Shown one piece after another: positions 24,543 to 31,964 of a DNA stretch of 50,810 nt. The DNA comes from JBBSWA01 sp038046485 (GTDB lineage: Archaea > Nanobdellota > Nanobdellia > Woesearchaeales > SM23-78), in NCBI GenBank assembly GCA_038046485.1, contig JBBSWA010000033.1, forward strand, positions 1 to 50,810, written 5' to 3'. The translations under genes and the position numbers were made by a program. Position 1 is the stretch's first letter. Each line of letters starts with the position of its first letter. Under the pieces are notes generated by a model. That model searched no databases. It worked only from the letters and a program-made list of their open reading frames with translations, and was not told the DNA's origin.

Positions 24543-24710
24543 CAGAAAAACCATTTCTGATTCTTCGTTTGAACCGAGAATCCCAGAGGGACCGGTTGAC
24601 TTCTGCCCTGAAACCTACGGTTCCAGGGTGCTCAAAAATTGTAAACAATTTTTGGCATGTCGGATTCCTTAAGAACTATTACATCTCAAAAATTGCTTAG
24701 CAATTTTAGC
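24543..24710. repeat. Array of five short hairpins after the VWA gene
   Basis: CAGAAA-aacca-TTTCTG (24543-24559); GATTCT(T)CG / CGAGAATC (24559-24582); CCTGAAACC-tac-GGTTCCAGG with one mismatch (24607-24627); CAAAAATTG-taaa-CAATTTTTG (24633-24654); AAAATTGC-tta-GCAATTTT (24689-24707). The last two carry a CTCAA left flank and end in repeated GCATGTCGGAT. They fill the 334-nt gap between the VWA and PHP genes, where no gene is seen. No GTTTAGCATC arms are present. Confidence 0.75.
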
Positions 24711-24853
24711 ATGTCGGATCCATTAAAGGACTCCGCCACTTCAAGACCGGCGCACTTTCCTGTGTTGGACAGAAAACCATCCATCATACCAGATTATGCG
24801 ACCTGGGCACACCCCTGAAAAAGAAGCTTTGCTTTTAAATACTTACGTTGTCT

Positions 24854-25705
24854 TTACGATTTCTTATGATTCTTGACCCAATCATTGAGCTTAAACTTAT
24901 AATATCCGAAAGCCAATTTCAAATTGCCCTGCGCTACCTTCATCCCTTTAGGACTTGTCAGGATATGCGCCTCCTTCAAAACCGTTTCAAATGTCTTTGT
25001 GAAAAAATTCGATTCCATACCAATTACGAATGACCTTCTCTTGCGAATTCTTTCCAAAAATTCTTCTACTTTTACCTTGCCCTCCACTCCTGTTACTGTC
25101 TTTCCTAAATCTCTTACTAGGTGCCCGTCTGAACCTCCAATCAAGCCCTTGCCCCCCTCCACTGCCCATTGATAGGCTTTATTATTCATCTTCTTTAAAG
25201 AATTTGTATTTAACACTTCCACACAATCCAGATTCTTCATAAAATCTTTCTTTAATCGCGAGGTCTGTATCCCCACATAACTAAAATACGGATGAGCCGC
25301 CCCGACCAAGCAATTTATTCCCTTCAATTTGTCTAATAAATCCACTGCAGAGATACTTAGACTTAAGCTTTTATCCATAAAAGGGCGCATACACTTATTT
25401 TCCAACTCCAATAAATCTGATTTTGAATACGGATACGCCAATATGTGAACTCCTTCCTTGCTCTTTAGTTCAACACCTGGCACTACAAACACATCCTTTT
25501 GAGATAATGCCATTAATGAGCCTTGTACTTGATTATGATCGGTTATAGCAACGCCCATCCCTAACTTTTTACATCGTTTTAAAATCTTACCAATATCACT
25601 TCGACTATCATATGAGTACTTTGAATGAAAATGCATATCCGCCAAGGTGTAAGCTGAAAGATCTAACTTCTTTGGCTTTGCCCGAATCATCCCCTGCTTA
25701 CCCAT
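24854..25705 (-). CDS. PHP-domain metal-dependent phosphoesterase
   Basis: A 283-residue PHP-superfamily protein. Motifs: DMHFHSKYSYDSRSDI (about 23-38, HxH plus acidic residue), GVAITDHNQVQGSL (about 52), EGVHILAY (about 85) and the late GGSDGHLVRDLGKT (about 193) supplying the final Asp-His metal ligands. PHP enzymes hydrolyse phosphoesters such as nucleoside 3',5'-bisphosphates or histidinol phosphate; substrate cannot be assigned. A TATATAAAA element lies about 26 nt upstream of the ATG on the minus strand. Monocistronic. Confidence 0.88.
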   Translation of the reverse strand: MGKQGMIRAKPKKLDLSAYTLADMHFHSKYSYDSRSDIGKILKRCKKLGMGVAITDHNQVQGSLMALSQKDVFVVPGVELKSKEGVHILAYPYSKSDLLELENKCMRPFMDKSLSLSISAVDLLDKLKGINCLVGAAHPYFSYVGIQTSRLKKDFMKNLDCVEVLNTNSLKKMNNKAYQWAVEGGKGLIGGSDGHLVRDLGKTVTGVEGKVKVEEFLERIRKRRSFVIGMESNFFTKTFETVLKEAHILTSPKGMKVAQGNLKLAFGYYKFKLNDWVKNHKKS

Positions 25706-25875
25706 TCATTTAAAATAAACGGGCAGCTATATAAAATTTCTCCACCTAGCTTAAAGAGAAGCTTCCCTTGCGTTTATATAAAACAAGACCTCTTTCTTAA
25801 CCCCACTACAGAAACCTTTTTAAACCCCTTCCAGATCACCTGTCTATAACCACTATTATAGAATTCATCGTGGTT

Positions 25876-25927
25876 ATTGAGCATGCTCAGAATTCCACTC
25901 ACTTATGCTCAATTGGCGGAATTCTGA
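25876..25927 (+). promoter_or_regulatory. Interleaved inverted repeats in the eL43 leader
   Basis: ATTGAGCAT (25876-25884) pairs with ATGCTCAAT (25905-25913), and TCAGAATTCC (25887-25896) pairs with GGAATTCTGA (25918-25927). The order is A-B-A'-B', i.e. a pseudoknot or two mutually exclusive hairpins. It ends about 20 nt before the eL43 start and 10 nt before a possible AGGG ribosome site. A related sequence occurs at 28580-28617. An autoregulatory role is inference. Confidence 0.6.
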
Positions 25928-25947
25928 CATTAAATAGGGCATGTACA

Positions 25948-26199
25948 ATGACACAAAAAAACCTCTATGGTTCTGTAAAGCGCTTTGGCGCACGATACGG
26001 CCGAAGGCTACGAGAAAAGCTCGGCAAGGTTGAACAAGAGCAGCATAAGCTCCATAAATGCCCTTACTGCCACTTCATCAAGGCTAAACAGCTTGCTGTT
26101 GGTATTTGGGAGTGCCGAAAGTGCGAGAGCAAATTCACCAATAAAGCTTATACGGTAGGCAAACTTACCCCGATCAAAGTTATTGTCCAAACTGAATAA
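25948..26199 (+). CDS. rpl37ae: Ribosomal protein eL43 (L37Ae)
   Basis: An 83-residue large-subunit zinc-ribbon protein. MTQKNLYGSVKRFGARYGRRLREKL is the family start. The zinc ribbon CPYC...CRKC spans about residues 38-58 and is followed by FTNKAYTVGKLTP. The ATG at 25948 is chosen from homology; an open extension of 26 codons back to 25870 runs through the structured leader and is not expected in the protein. First gene of the archaeal cluster rpl37ae-rpoP-pcc1-pfdB, with short spacing throughout. Confidence 0.95.
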   Translation: MTQKNLYGSVKRFGARYGRRLREKLGKVEQEQHKLHKCPYCHFIKAKQLAVGIWECRKCESKFTNKAYTVGKLTPIKVIVQTE

Positions 26200-26240
26200 T
26201 ATTCGAAAAGATTAGAACATTCATATTTGAGGGATCCAAC

Positions 26241-26378
26241 ATGAGCGAATACAAATGTTTCTTTTGCAATAAAATCGTTGCGCCACAACACGTAAAGAAA
26301 AAAGTTAGATGCATCTATTGCGGCAGCAAGATCCTATTCAAAGACCGCGTAACGGCTACCAAAGTGGTCGCCCGCTAA
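26241..26378 (+). CDS. rpoP: RNA polymerase subunit P (Rpb12 homologue)
   Basis: A 45-residue zinc-binding RNA polymerase subunit. MSEYKCFFCNK carries the first CxxC and RCIYCGSKILFKDR the second, with the TKVVAR terminus typical of archaeal RpoP. It bridges Rpo3/Rpo10 in polymerase assembly. GAGGG lies about 8 nt before the ATG as ribosome site. It sits between eL43 and pcc1, ending 2 nt before the pcc1 ATG. Confidence 0.93.
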   Translation: MSEYKCFFCNKIVAPQHVKKKVRCIYCGSKILFKDRVTATKVVAR

Positions 26379-26380
26379 AC

Positions 26381-26614
26381 ATGTATACTGCTGAAATCCT
26401 TGTAAACACTAAAGCCAATCTTGAAAAGATATTCCAAAGCGAAGAAAAAAATATCAACGAGCGAGCCCAGTATACCTTAACCAAAAATAAAGATGTGCAT
26501 GTCTTTCGCATTGAAGCAAAAGACGCAACGGCCTTACGCATCGTTGTTGGTAGCATCACCAAGGTCCTAAGCGTACATGAAAAAACATTGGAGGTCATCG
26601 AAAAAAATAAATAA
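26381..26614 (+). CDS. pcc1: KEOPS complex subunit Pcc1
   Basis: A 77-residue protein of the Pcc1 family, the dimerisation subunit of the KEOPS complex that makes t6A37 on ANN-decoding tRNAs. Seen: MYTAEILVNTKANLEKIFQSEEKN, VHVFRIEAKDATALRIVVGSITKVL (the conserved helix-strand core). The ATG follows the rpoP stop by 2 nt. Operon partner of rpoP and prefoldin beta, the usual archaeal arrangement. Other KEOPS subunits are not in the window. Confidence 0.92.
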   Translation: MYTAEILVNTKANLEKIFQSEEKNINERAQYTLTKNKDVHVFRIEAKDATALRIVVGSITKVLSVHEKTLEVIEKNK

Positions 26615-26616
26615 CC

Positions 26617-26979
26617 ATGAACCCCCAAGAACAAAAACCGGACGCTGAAACGGAGAACAAGATCAACCAGTTATCCATGCTCGAACAAAACCTGCAAAGC
26701 GTTGCCCTTCAAAAACAACAATTCCAAAATCAAAACCTTGAGATTGAAAGTGCCCTCTCCGAACTTGAGGGAAGCGAAGAAGCCTTTAAGATCATCGGAA
26801 ACCTCATGGTTAAAATTACGAAGGACAAACTCAAGAGCGACCTTTCCAACAAGAAAGAAACCGGGCAATTACGCCTTAAGTCCCTCGAAAAGCAAGAATC
26901 CATGTTTCGAGAGAAGACCAAGGCCCTCCAAGAAGAGATCCTCAAGCATATTCAAACAGGAGCTCAAAAAAGCTCCTGA
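26617..26979 (+). CDS. pfdB: Prefoldin subunit beta
   Basis: A 120-residue prefoldin beta chaperone subunit. Two coiled coils (about 10-50 and 70-110) flank a short beta hairpin near EGSEEAFKIIGNLMVKI, the family landmark. Prefoldin hexamers hand unfolded proteins to the thermosome. Starts 2 nt after pcc1. The last codons and stop (TGAQKSS) are encoded by a perfect hairpin CAGGAGCT/AGCTCCTG (26957-26978), so the repeat array reaches into the gene end. Confidence 0.93.
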   Translation: MNPQEQKPDAETENKINQLSMLEQNLQSVALQKQQFQNQNLEIESALSELEGSEEAFKIIGNLMVKITKDKLKSDLSNKKETGQLRLKSLEKQESMFREKTKALQEEILKHIQTGAQKSS

Positions 26980-27063
26980 ACCAACAAAAATCGCAAGCAA
27001 TTTTTGGGGCTCAGAAACCTAAATGGTTTCTGAACTTTGAGAACCAAAAAAAAGTTCTCAAAG
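26957..27063. repeat. Array of four hairpins between pfdB and the UPF0147 gene
   Basis: CAGGAGCT/AGCTCCTG (26957-26978), CAAAAAT/ATTTTTG (26985-27006), CAGAAACC-taaat-GGTTTCTG (27012-27032) and CTTTGAGAAC/GTTCTCAAAG (27035-27063). Spacers are 5-6 nt for the first two gaps and 2 nt for the last. The first overlaps the pfdB stop codon. The third has the GCTCAG left flank shared with hairpins in E1 and E5. Confidence 0.8.
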
Positions 27064-27106
27064 AACCGGGGAAAAAATCCGAGTCATAACAGAGGTGAAG
27101 GGGAAC

Positions 27107-27415
27107 ATGAATACACAAAACGAAGTGCAAGACGCACTTAGCAACCTAATCGGTGACAACAGCGTACCTAAAAATATCCGCAGCCGTCTGGGCATAATCC
27201 TGCAGAACTTGGGGCATACGCAAAACATACATCTTCAACTCAACCAGAGCCTCTCTGACTTGGACGACATCAGCAATGACATCAACTTGCCGCCCTTTGT
27301 ACGAACCGAGCTTTTTAGCGTTCTTAGCCTGCTTGAAAACATGAACAACCAGCTTGTGAGTTTGCCCATTCAAGTCAAAGCGATTGTCAAAAAGAAACAC
27401 GTTGTACAGCATTAA
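27107..27415 (+). CDS. UPF0147 family protein
   Basis: A 102-residue all-helical archaeal protein. The block ALSNLIGDNSVPKNIRSRLGIILQNL and DISNDINLPPFVRTELFSVLSLLENM match the UPF0147 family of unknown function, which commonly follows prefoldin beta. The ATG at 27107 is preferred over an in-frame GTG at 27095 because GAGGTGAAGGGG just upstream provides the ribosome site. Transcribed with the ribosomal-KEOPS cluster through the hairpin array. Confidence 0.85.
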   Translation: MNTQNEVQDALSNLIGDNSVPKNIRSRLGIILQNLGHTQNIHLQLNQSLSDLDDISNDINLPPFVRTELFSVLSLLENMNNQLVSLPIQVKAIVKKKHVVQH

Positions 27416-27449
27416 TTTTATTTTTTTTCTGTTTGTATTTTTTATTTGT

Positions 27450-27679
27450 GTTTGTTTAGCATCTTCAAAATCCTCTATTATAACTCTATAAGCGCTGCAC
27501 CCCCGTAAGGGACACACAGAAATTCAACGGATTTCTGGTGCAGAGGAATGAAACATTCCTCGCACGAGGAGTTCAGAACTCCTCTGTGCCAGAAATCGTT
27601 CGACGATTTCTGTGCATCCCCGTGCAACGCGCTTAATAAGCACATTGCATGGATTTTGACCTGAAGATGCTAAACAAAC
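27450..27679. repeat. Palindromic element E3 (GATGC family, full array)
   Basis: The best-preserved copy. Arms GTTTGTTTAGCATCTTC (27450-27466) and GAAGATGCTAAACAAAC (27663-27679) pair over 17 bp. A right-hand bulge GACCT (27658-27662) is followed by AAAATCC/GGATTTT, then TAAGCGC/GCGCTTA and a CCC-GTAA-GGG GNRA hairpin. Four perfect hairpins follow: CAGAAAT/ATTTCTG (27517), GAGGAATG/CATTCCTC (27543), GAGGAGTT/AACTCCTC (27566) and CAGAAATCGT/ACGATTTCTG (27590), separated by GTGC/GCAC linkers. Located between the convergent UPF0147 and MscS genes. Confidence 0.85.
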
Positions 27680-27702
27680 CAACAAACGATGCTCGACAGA
27701 AA

Positions 27703-28275
27703 CTATCTTTTCCTTAAGACTTTCTTTATCAGAATTGAATTGGGGATGAATACGATGTCTCCACTTGAAGTGCGAATCTGCGTGTCAAGCAGGCTTACTT
27801 CTATGACTTTACCTTTGATCCCTTCCATCTCGATTTGATTGCCCACACTAATCTTTTGCTTGGTGTGGATGGCAAACCCGGCCGTGAGGTTTGGAACCAA
27901 GTCCCGAATGGCCAAGGCTGCTGAAATCATGATTAAGACGATCACACCAATTGAGATGGCGTTTAAGACGGCAGTTGTAAGACCTAGACTATTCAAGAAT
28001 AAGATTACGGTCACAAAGTAAACAATAAAGGCTGAAAAACTACTTAATACCTTGGAGACTGAAACCTTAATCCCCACGGTTTTCTTGAGCGCAGCATCCA
28101 TATCCAACTCATCAAGAACCCTACGAACGAAACGCCCTAAGAGCTTACCCAAGATGAAACCGACGAGCAAGATGAGGATGGCGAAGGCTAACCGGTTCAA
28201 ATAAGGGTTTAAATTGCTGTATACTTGCTCCATCCAAGGCATAACGGATCCAACTGGGGATTCAACTGATTCCAT
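27703..28275 (-). CDS. Small MscS-family mechanosensitive channel
   Basis: A 190-residue MscS-like channel. A TM helix at about 28-50 (LAFAILILLVGFILGKLLGRF), two more spans (about 78-98 and 103-122), then the conserved beta domain: LVPNLTAGFAIHTKQKISVGNQIEMEGIKGKVIEVSLLDTQIRTSSGDIVFIPNSIL. It lacks the large C-terminal vestibule of E. coli MscS (286 residues). Gates under membrane tension. Together with MscL this gives two osmotic valves in the window. Confidence 0.9.
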   Translation of the reverse strand: MESVESPVGSVMPWMEQVYSNLNPYLNRLAFAILILLVGFILGKLLGRFVRRVLDELDMDAALKKTVGIKVSVSKVLSSFSAFIVYFVTVILFLNSLGLTTAVLNAISIGVIVLIMISAALAIRDLVPNLTAGFAIHTKQKISVGNQIEMEGIKGKVIEVSLLDTQIRTSSGDIVFIPNSILIKKVLRKR

Positions 28276-28544
28276 TTTATGAACAAATCAGCTCTGGATT
28301 ATAAAGATTGTCTTGCTTCTACCCTATATTTTCTATATAGTTCATATTTATTATTTACTTATATATACTCAATTATTACCTATTTAACTAAACTTTTACC
28401 TATTAGTACAAATTATTATCGTATTTTTTACTTAATTAACTAAATATTTACCTATTAGTACAAATTATTATTTTAACTATTACTTAATTATACAAACTAT
28501 TATACCTATATATACAAATAAAAAGACTTATAAATACAAAGACG
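28276..28544. promoter_or_regulatory. AT-rich repeat region before the surface-protein operon
   Basis: About 270 nt of very AT-rich, gene-free DNA. A 36-nt unit occurs at 28384-28419 and 28436-28471 (34 of 36 identical, period 52) with core CCTATTAGTACAAATTATTAT split as CCTATTAGTAC / AAATTATTAT. A weaker third match follows around 28480-28520. TTATAAATA at 28528-28536 is the likely TATA box. Candidate regulator-binding region or DNA-unwinding region; no replication gene is adjacent. Confidence 0.55.
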
Positions 28545-28612
28545 TCAAAAACCGCCAATTAAGAACAATGAGCGGTTTTTGAGCGTGATCAGAATTTCTA
28601 AGGAAATTCTGA
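28545..28612 (+). promoter_or_regulatory. Two strong hairpins in the HTH-gene leader
   Basis: TCAAAAACCGC/GCGGTTTTTGA (28545-28555/28572-28582, 11 bp) and TCAGAATTTC-taag-GAAATTCTGA (28589-28612, 10 bp). The second, with its flanks TTGAGCGTGA and CACTTAAA, resembles the eL43 leader (TTGAGCATGC...TCAGAATTCC...GGAATTCTGACATTAAA). A TATA box at 28528-28536 places this in the 5' leader of the operon mRNA. Confidence 0.6.
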
Positions 28613-28650
28613 CACTTAAAAAGACCCCATTAGCGAAAAACGGAGCTTGC

Positions 28651-29142
28651 GTGAAGGAAATAGCCCCCAGCAAAGACAAAGTAATTGAGCAACTGCGAGA
28701 GAGCTACGCTGCGCTTCGAGAACAACACAACCTCACCTACGAGGAAATTCTAAACCAACTCCAAAGCGTAGAAACTACCTTGCCCTGCACCATTTTTAGT
28801 TCAAGCCTAAGCAGCCTTGAAACCATCACCAAATATCTCAAAGAAAACCAGCACTTCACCCTCAAAGAAATTGCGCAAAAACTCAATCGCACGTACCGCA
28901 CGATCTGGGGGGCGTACCATGCCAGCTTGCACAAACATCCTTCTGGTTTAACTGCAATTCCCACCCCCTACCACATCCCCCTTTCCCTTTTTTCTGAACG
29001 CAAACTAAGCATCCTTGAAACCATCACCCACCACCTGCGCTCGACACACCACCTGCGCTACAGTCAAATTGCTAAAATCCTACACCGCGATCCTCGAACT
29101 GTTTGGACAACAGAATACAATGCGAAAGGAAAACTCAAATGA
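28651..29142 (+). CDS. Tandem helix-turn-helix protein
   Basis: A 163-residue predicted DNA-binding protein. Two repeats share the pattern S-LETI--YL-----FT/RY--IA--L-R--RTIW--Y-A: about residues 50-90 (LETITKYLKENQHFTLKEIAQKLNRTYRTIWGAY) and 115-155 (LETITHHLRSTHHLRYSQIAKILHRDPRTVWTTEY). The GTG at 28651 has GGAG 5 nt upstream; an in-frame TTG at 28579 would translate through the leader hairpins and is less likely. It overlaps the next gene by 4 nt and heads the surface operon, so it may regulate it; that is inference. Confidence 0.65.
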   Translation: MKEIAPSKDKVIEQLRESYAALREQHNLTYEEILNQLQSVETTLPCTIFSSSLSSLETITKYLKENQHFTLKEIAQKLNRTYRTIWGAYHASLHKHPSGLTAIPTPYHIPLSLFSERKLSILETITHHLRSTHHLRYSQIAKILHRDPRTVWTTEYNAKGKLK

Positions 29143-31964
29143 AAAAAAACCTTGATAGTGAAGAGAGAAAACGAGCAGATCTATCGGATCTCCAAGTCCA
29201 ACGGCTGCGCGGTCTTATTACCAAAATAAAAACAGAATATTACTACACCCTACGCCAGACTGAAGCTTTACGACAAAAAGCCAAAGAAGAGCAATGGACC
29301 AGCACAGCTTATCAGGAACGGCTATGCAAAGTATTAAACGGCAAAAAAAACCTGCAAAGTTACCGTGAACACCAAGAAAGTTTGATTCAGGAATACGAAC
29401 ACCAACTTATTGACTCGATCCACTCTGACCTTACCTCTCAAATCGCACCCTACCAGGTACAGAGTGTTTTCCAACGATTCCAGCAGGGATTCCAAGCAAA
29501 TACCTATGCTTTGCAACACTACCTGGTTGAGCAAAAAGTACCCCACATCGCAGGACTCTTCCTACTCATTGTCGTTCTGGGATTTTTTACTTACACTGGA
29601 TACGTCGCTAAAGATGCCGGCCTTTTCCAGACGATTCCCATTGAAACCACCTTTACTGAAAACACGACGATTCCTCTTAACTTAACTGATCTAAGTAGTT
29701 TACGTGCGAATGGCCGTCTCATTGGAAAACCCAGTGTTCATCTCTATTTAGAAGCTGAGAATGGTCATACTCAAAAAACTCAACGCTATGTACTACTGGA
29801 TGGAGATCGCCTGGGATTGGACATGCTTGCTATTACTGGAAATGCTGTTCGACAAAATCAAGGCATTACCTTTGTATTTACGACCGACCAAGAAAAGTAT
29901 ACTATTGAAGAGATGGTTTACGTCGTCCTTGCCCCTTCGAATAGCTATTACTCGATGTATCTTACCGATTCGGATAACAATACGATCCCCATTGAAAGTC
30001 TGAACTTCACCGTGCAAAGACCAGGCGATTACCAACTTGTTGGATTACTCACCCAAGATGGAGTAAGTGAACGGCTCGAGACTCGTTTCCACGTTGACGC
30101 TGCGCCTGAAACGGAAGGCACTACTCCTATTTCTTCCAAGAAAGCTACTGAAAAACCCCGAGGACTCTACAGCTTCCAAAACTACTGCCAAGAAAGCTGC
30201 CACCTCCCTACTGAATTGGTAGACCCTCGCCTCGTCATTGAAATCAATGACAACACCCGTGTTACACTCTACAACCTCACGTATAGTCAGCATACCCTTA
30301 ATGAGCCCCCCAAACAAATCAAGAACATTCCTGATACTGTGAGTTACTTAGGCTATTCTACCCCTATAGATCTTAACTCTTACTTCCAAGATGAAGATGA
30401 ACTTATTTATACAACGAGCGCAACTGAGTTATCGGCTCACATTGAAAAGGGCATCCTTAATCTGCAAGGAAACAAAACGGGAAGCTACAGCCTCTTTGTC
30501 TATGCCAGCGATGGAAACGCAATCATCACCAGCAAACCCTTTACCATCACGGTAAAAGAACCGCCTATTCAGACTCAGCTCACCCTTAACTGTGAAGGTT
30601 GCAAGATGCACCAAACCAAAAGCTACACCGAGACTTGGGTTCGCCTGAATATTCAGAAAAATACGGACAGGAAAATAGGAAGCTTCTACCTAGACTTACC
30701 TGCGGGCTGGCGCGTGACCGACCCCAAAGATGGCACGGTGAATGTCATCGATGAAAAACATCCGCGCATCCAATGGACCCTTAAAAAAGAATCGGATGTG
30801 ATTGAGAAAAACTTCTATGCCCTTGCCCCGAATACACAGAAGAAACTGCGACAAAGCTTCAGCCTTACTGTTGCTGACCAGAAACAAGACTATGAAGTGA
30901 TTACCCACCCGACCCCGATTGACTTACGAGAAGAGGAAGATGAACTGGACCAGAGACTTGATGTCAACACAAGCATTAACACCACAGGCGATAATTATAC
31001 TGTCACAGTTCACCTGCCTGATGCTGAAATACGGCTTGAAAACGTATACGACCTGGAAGAAATACAGTCCTTGGACTTATTCACCCAACAAAACATCACT
31101 CTTAACAATCAGATCTACCTTGCTGCAACCCCCCTCATCCACTTAAACACATTCCAATTAAACAGCGCCACTTTCATTTTGCCCAAAACAAACCCTGTTA
31201 AAGCCCTTGCTGGATGCGAACGATGGAACACAGGCACTCAAAGCTGCGAAGCCTGGAACCTTCTTAACACCTCCTTTAATGAAACTCCTACGACCCTTCA
31301 ATTTACTGTGAAAAAGATTACGGCCTATGCTGGACTTGGAAAACGCATTGGTGAAATTAAATCGAAATATAAAACATCCAAGATTGGAGCGTACACCGAC
31401 TACACACTAAACAATGAGACCTATGCCAACTACACCCACCCCCTCCTGTATCCAGGCAAGGATAGCTTTAGCGCTGAATTCTGGATCCGCACCAACTCCA
31501 CTAAAGACCAAACTTTCCTTAGCAGCGAAGAAGGACAATTCGAAACCTACTGGAAGATTGGAATGGACATGGCCCGGTACGGGATCCTTGCCATACGCCT
31601 CAGCAGCCAAGAAGGCGAAACAATCAAAGAAATTCCAGACGCCCTTGTTGACGGCCCGCAAAGCTTTGGAACCACTCTACTGAATGATGGACAATGGCAT
31701 CACCTCCTTGCGGTACGCGACCGCAACCAAAACACGATCCTTGGGTATGTAGACGGAAAACTTGACCTCACCTATAATGACACCAGCACAGACATCATGG
31801 ATACTGCAAGCCACCTCATCCTTGGCAGATCAAACCCGAACAGCGATGCAGGCTATGATGGCGAGTTTACCCTTATTGACCTCTACGACCATGCCCTTAC
31901 ACCTGAAGAAATGCAGAGCCATTACCAAACTCAAAAATCACTCTTTACTGAGGTGAAGGCATGA
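29139..31964 (+). CDS. Membrane-anchored surface protein with LamG domain
   Basis: A 941-residue protein. The cytoplasmic N-terminus (about 1-135) is charged and helical, with a recurring LQ-LR / EEL-like coil. One membrane span IAGLFLLIVVLGFFTYTGYVA lies at about 138-158. The exterior part holds beta-rich repeats, a cadherin-like segment (IDLNSYFQDEDELIYTTSA ... GSYSLFVYASDG, about 405-460) and a C-terminal LamG/concanavalin-like domain (SAEFWIRTNST ... GQWHHLLAVRD ... LILGRSN, about 760-930). The ATG overlaps the HTH stop. The LamG end is clearly related to that of the next gene. Role: likely cell-surface binding of glycans. Confidence 0.8.
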   Translation: MKKNLDSEERKRADLSDLQVQRLRGLITKIKTEYYYTLRQTEALRQKAKEEQWTSTAYQERLCKVLNGKKNLQSYREHQESLIQEYEHQLIDSIHSDLTSQIAPYQVQSVFQRFQQGFQANTYALQHYLVEQKVPHIAGLFLLIVVLGFFTYTGYVAKDAGLFQTIPIETTFTENTTIPLNLTDLSSLRANGRLIGKPSVHLYLEAENGHTQKTQRYVLLDGDRLGLDMLAITGNAVRQNQGITFVFTTDQEKYTIEEMVYVVLAPSNSYYSMYLTDSDNNTIPIESLNFTVQRPGDYQLVGLLTQDGVSERLETRFHVDAAPETEGTTPISSKKATEKPRGLYSFQNYCQESCHLPTELVDPRLVIEINDNTRVTLYNLTYSQHTLNEPPKQIKNIPDTVSYLGYSTPIDLNSYFQDEDELIYTTSATELSAHIEKGILNLQGNKTGSYSLFVYASDGNAIITSKPFTITVKEPPIQTQLTLNCEGCKMHQTKSYTETWVRLNIQKNTDRKIGSFYLDLPAGWRVTDPKDGTVNVIDEKHPRIQWTLKKESDVIEKNFYALAPNTQKKLRQSFSLTVADQKQDYEVITHPTPIDLREEEDELDQRLDVNTSINTTGDNYTVTVHLPDAEIRLENVYDLEEIQSLDLFTQQNITLNNQIYLAATPLIHLNTFQLNSATFILPKTNPVKALAGCERWNTGTQSCEAWNLLNTSFNETPTTLQFTVKKITAYAGLGKRIGEIKSKYKTSKIGAYTDYTLNNETYANYTHPLLYPGKDSFSAEFWIRTNSTKDQTFLSSEEGQFETYWKIGMDMARYGILAIRLSSQEGETIKEIPDALVDGPQSFGTTLLNDGQWHHLLAVRDRNQNTILGYVDGKLDLTYNDTSTDIMDTASHLILGRSNPNSDAGYDGEFTLIDLYDHALTPEEMQSHYQTQKSLFTEVKA

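Noticed and set aside
25870..25947. N-terminal extension of eL43
   Set aside because: The frame is open but runs through leader palindromes and does not match the family start MTQKNLYG.
28276..28544. Replication origin
   Set aside because: AT-rich with repeats, but no Orc1/Cdc6 gene or recognisable origin box nearby; kept only as a regulatory region.
28579..28650. TTG start of the HTH protein
   Set aside because: It would translate both leader hairpins; the GTG at 28651 has a well-spaced GGAG and precedes the regular helical sequence.
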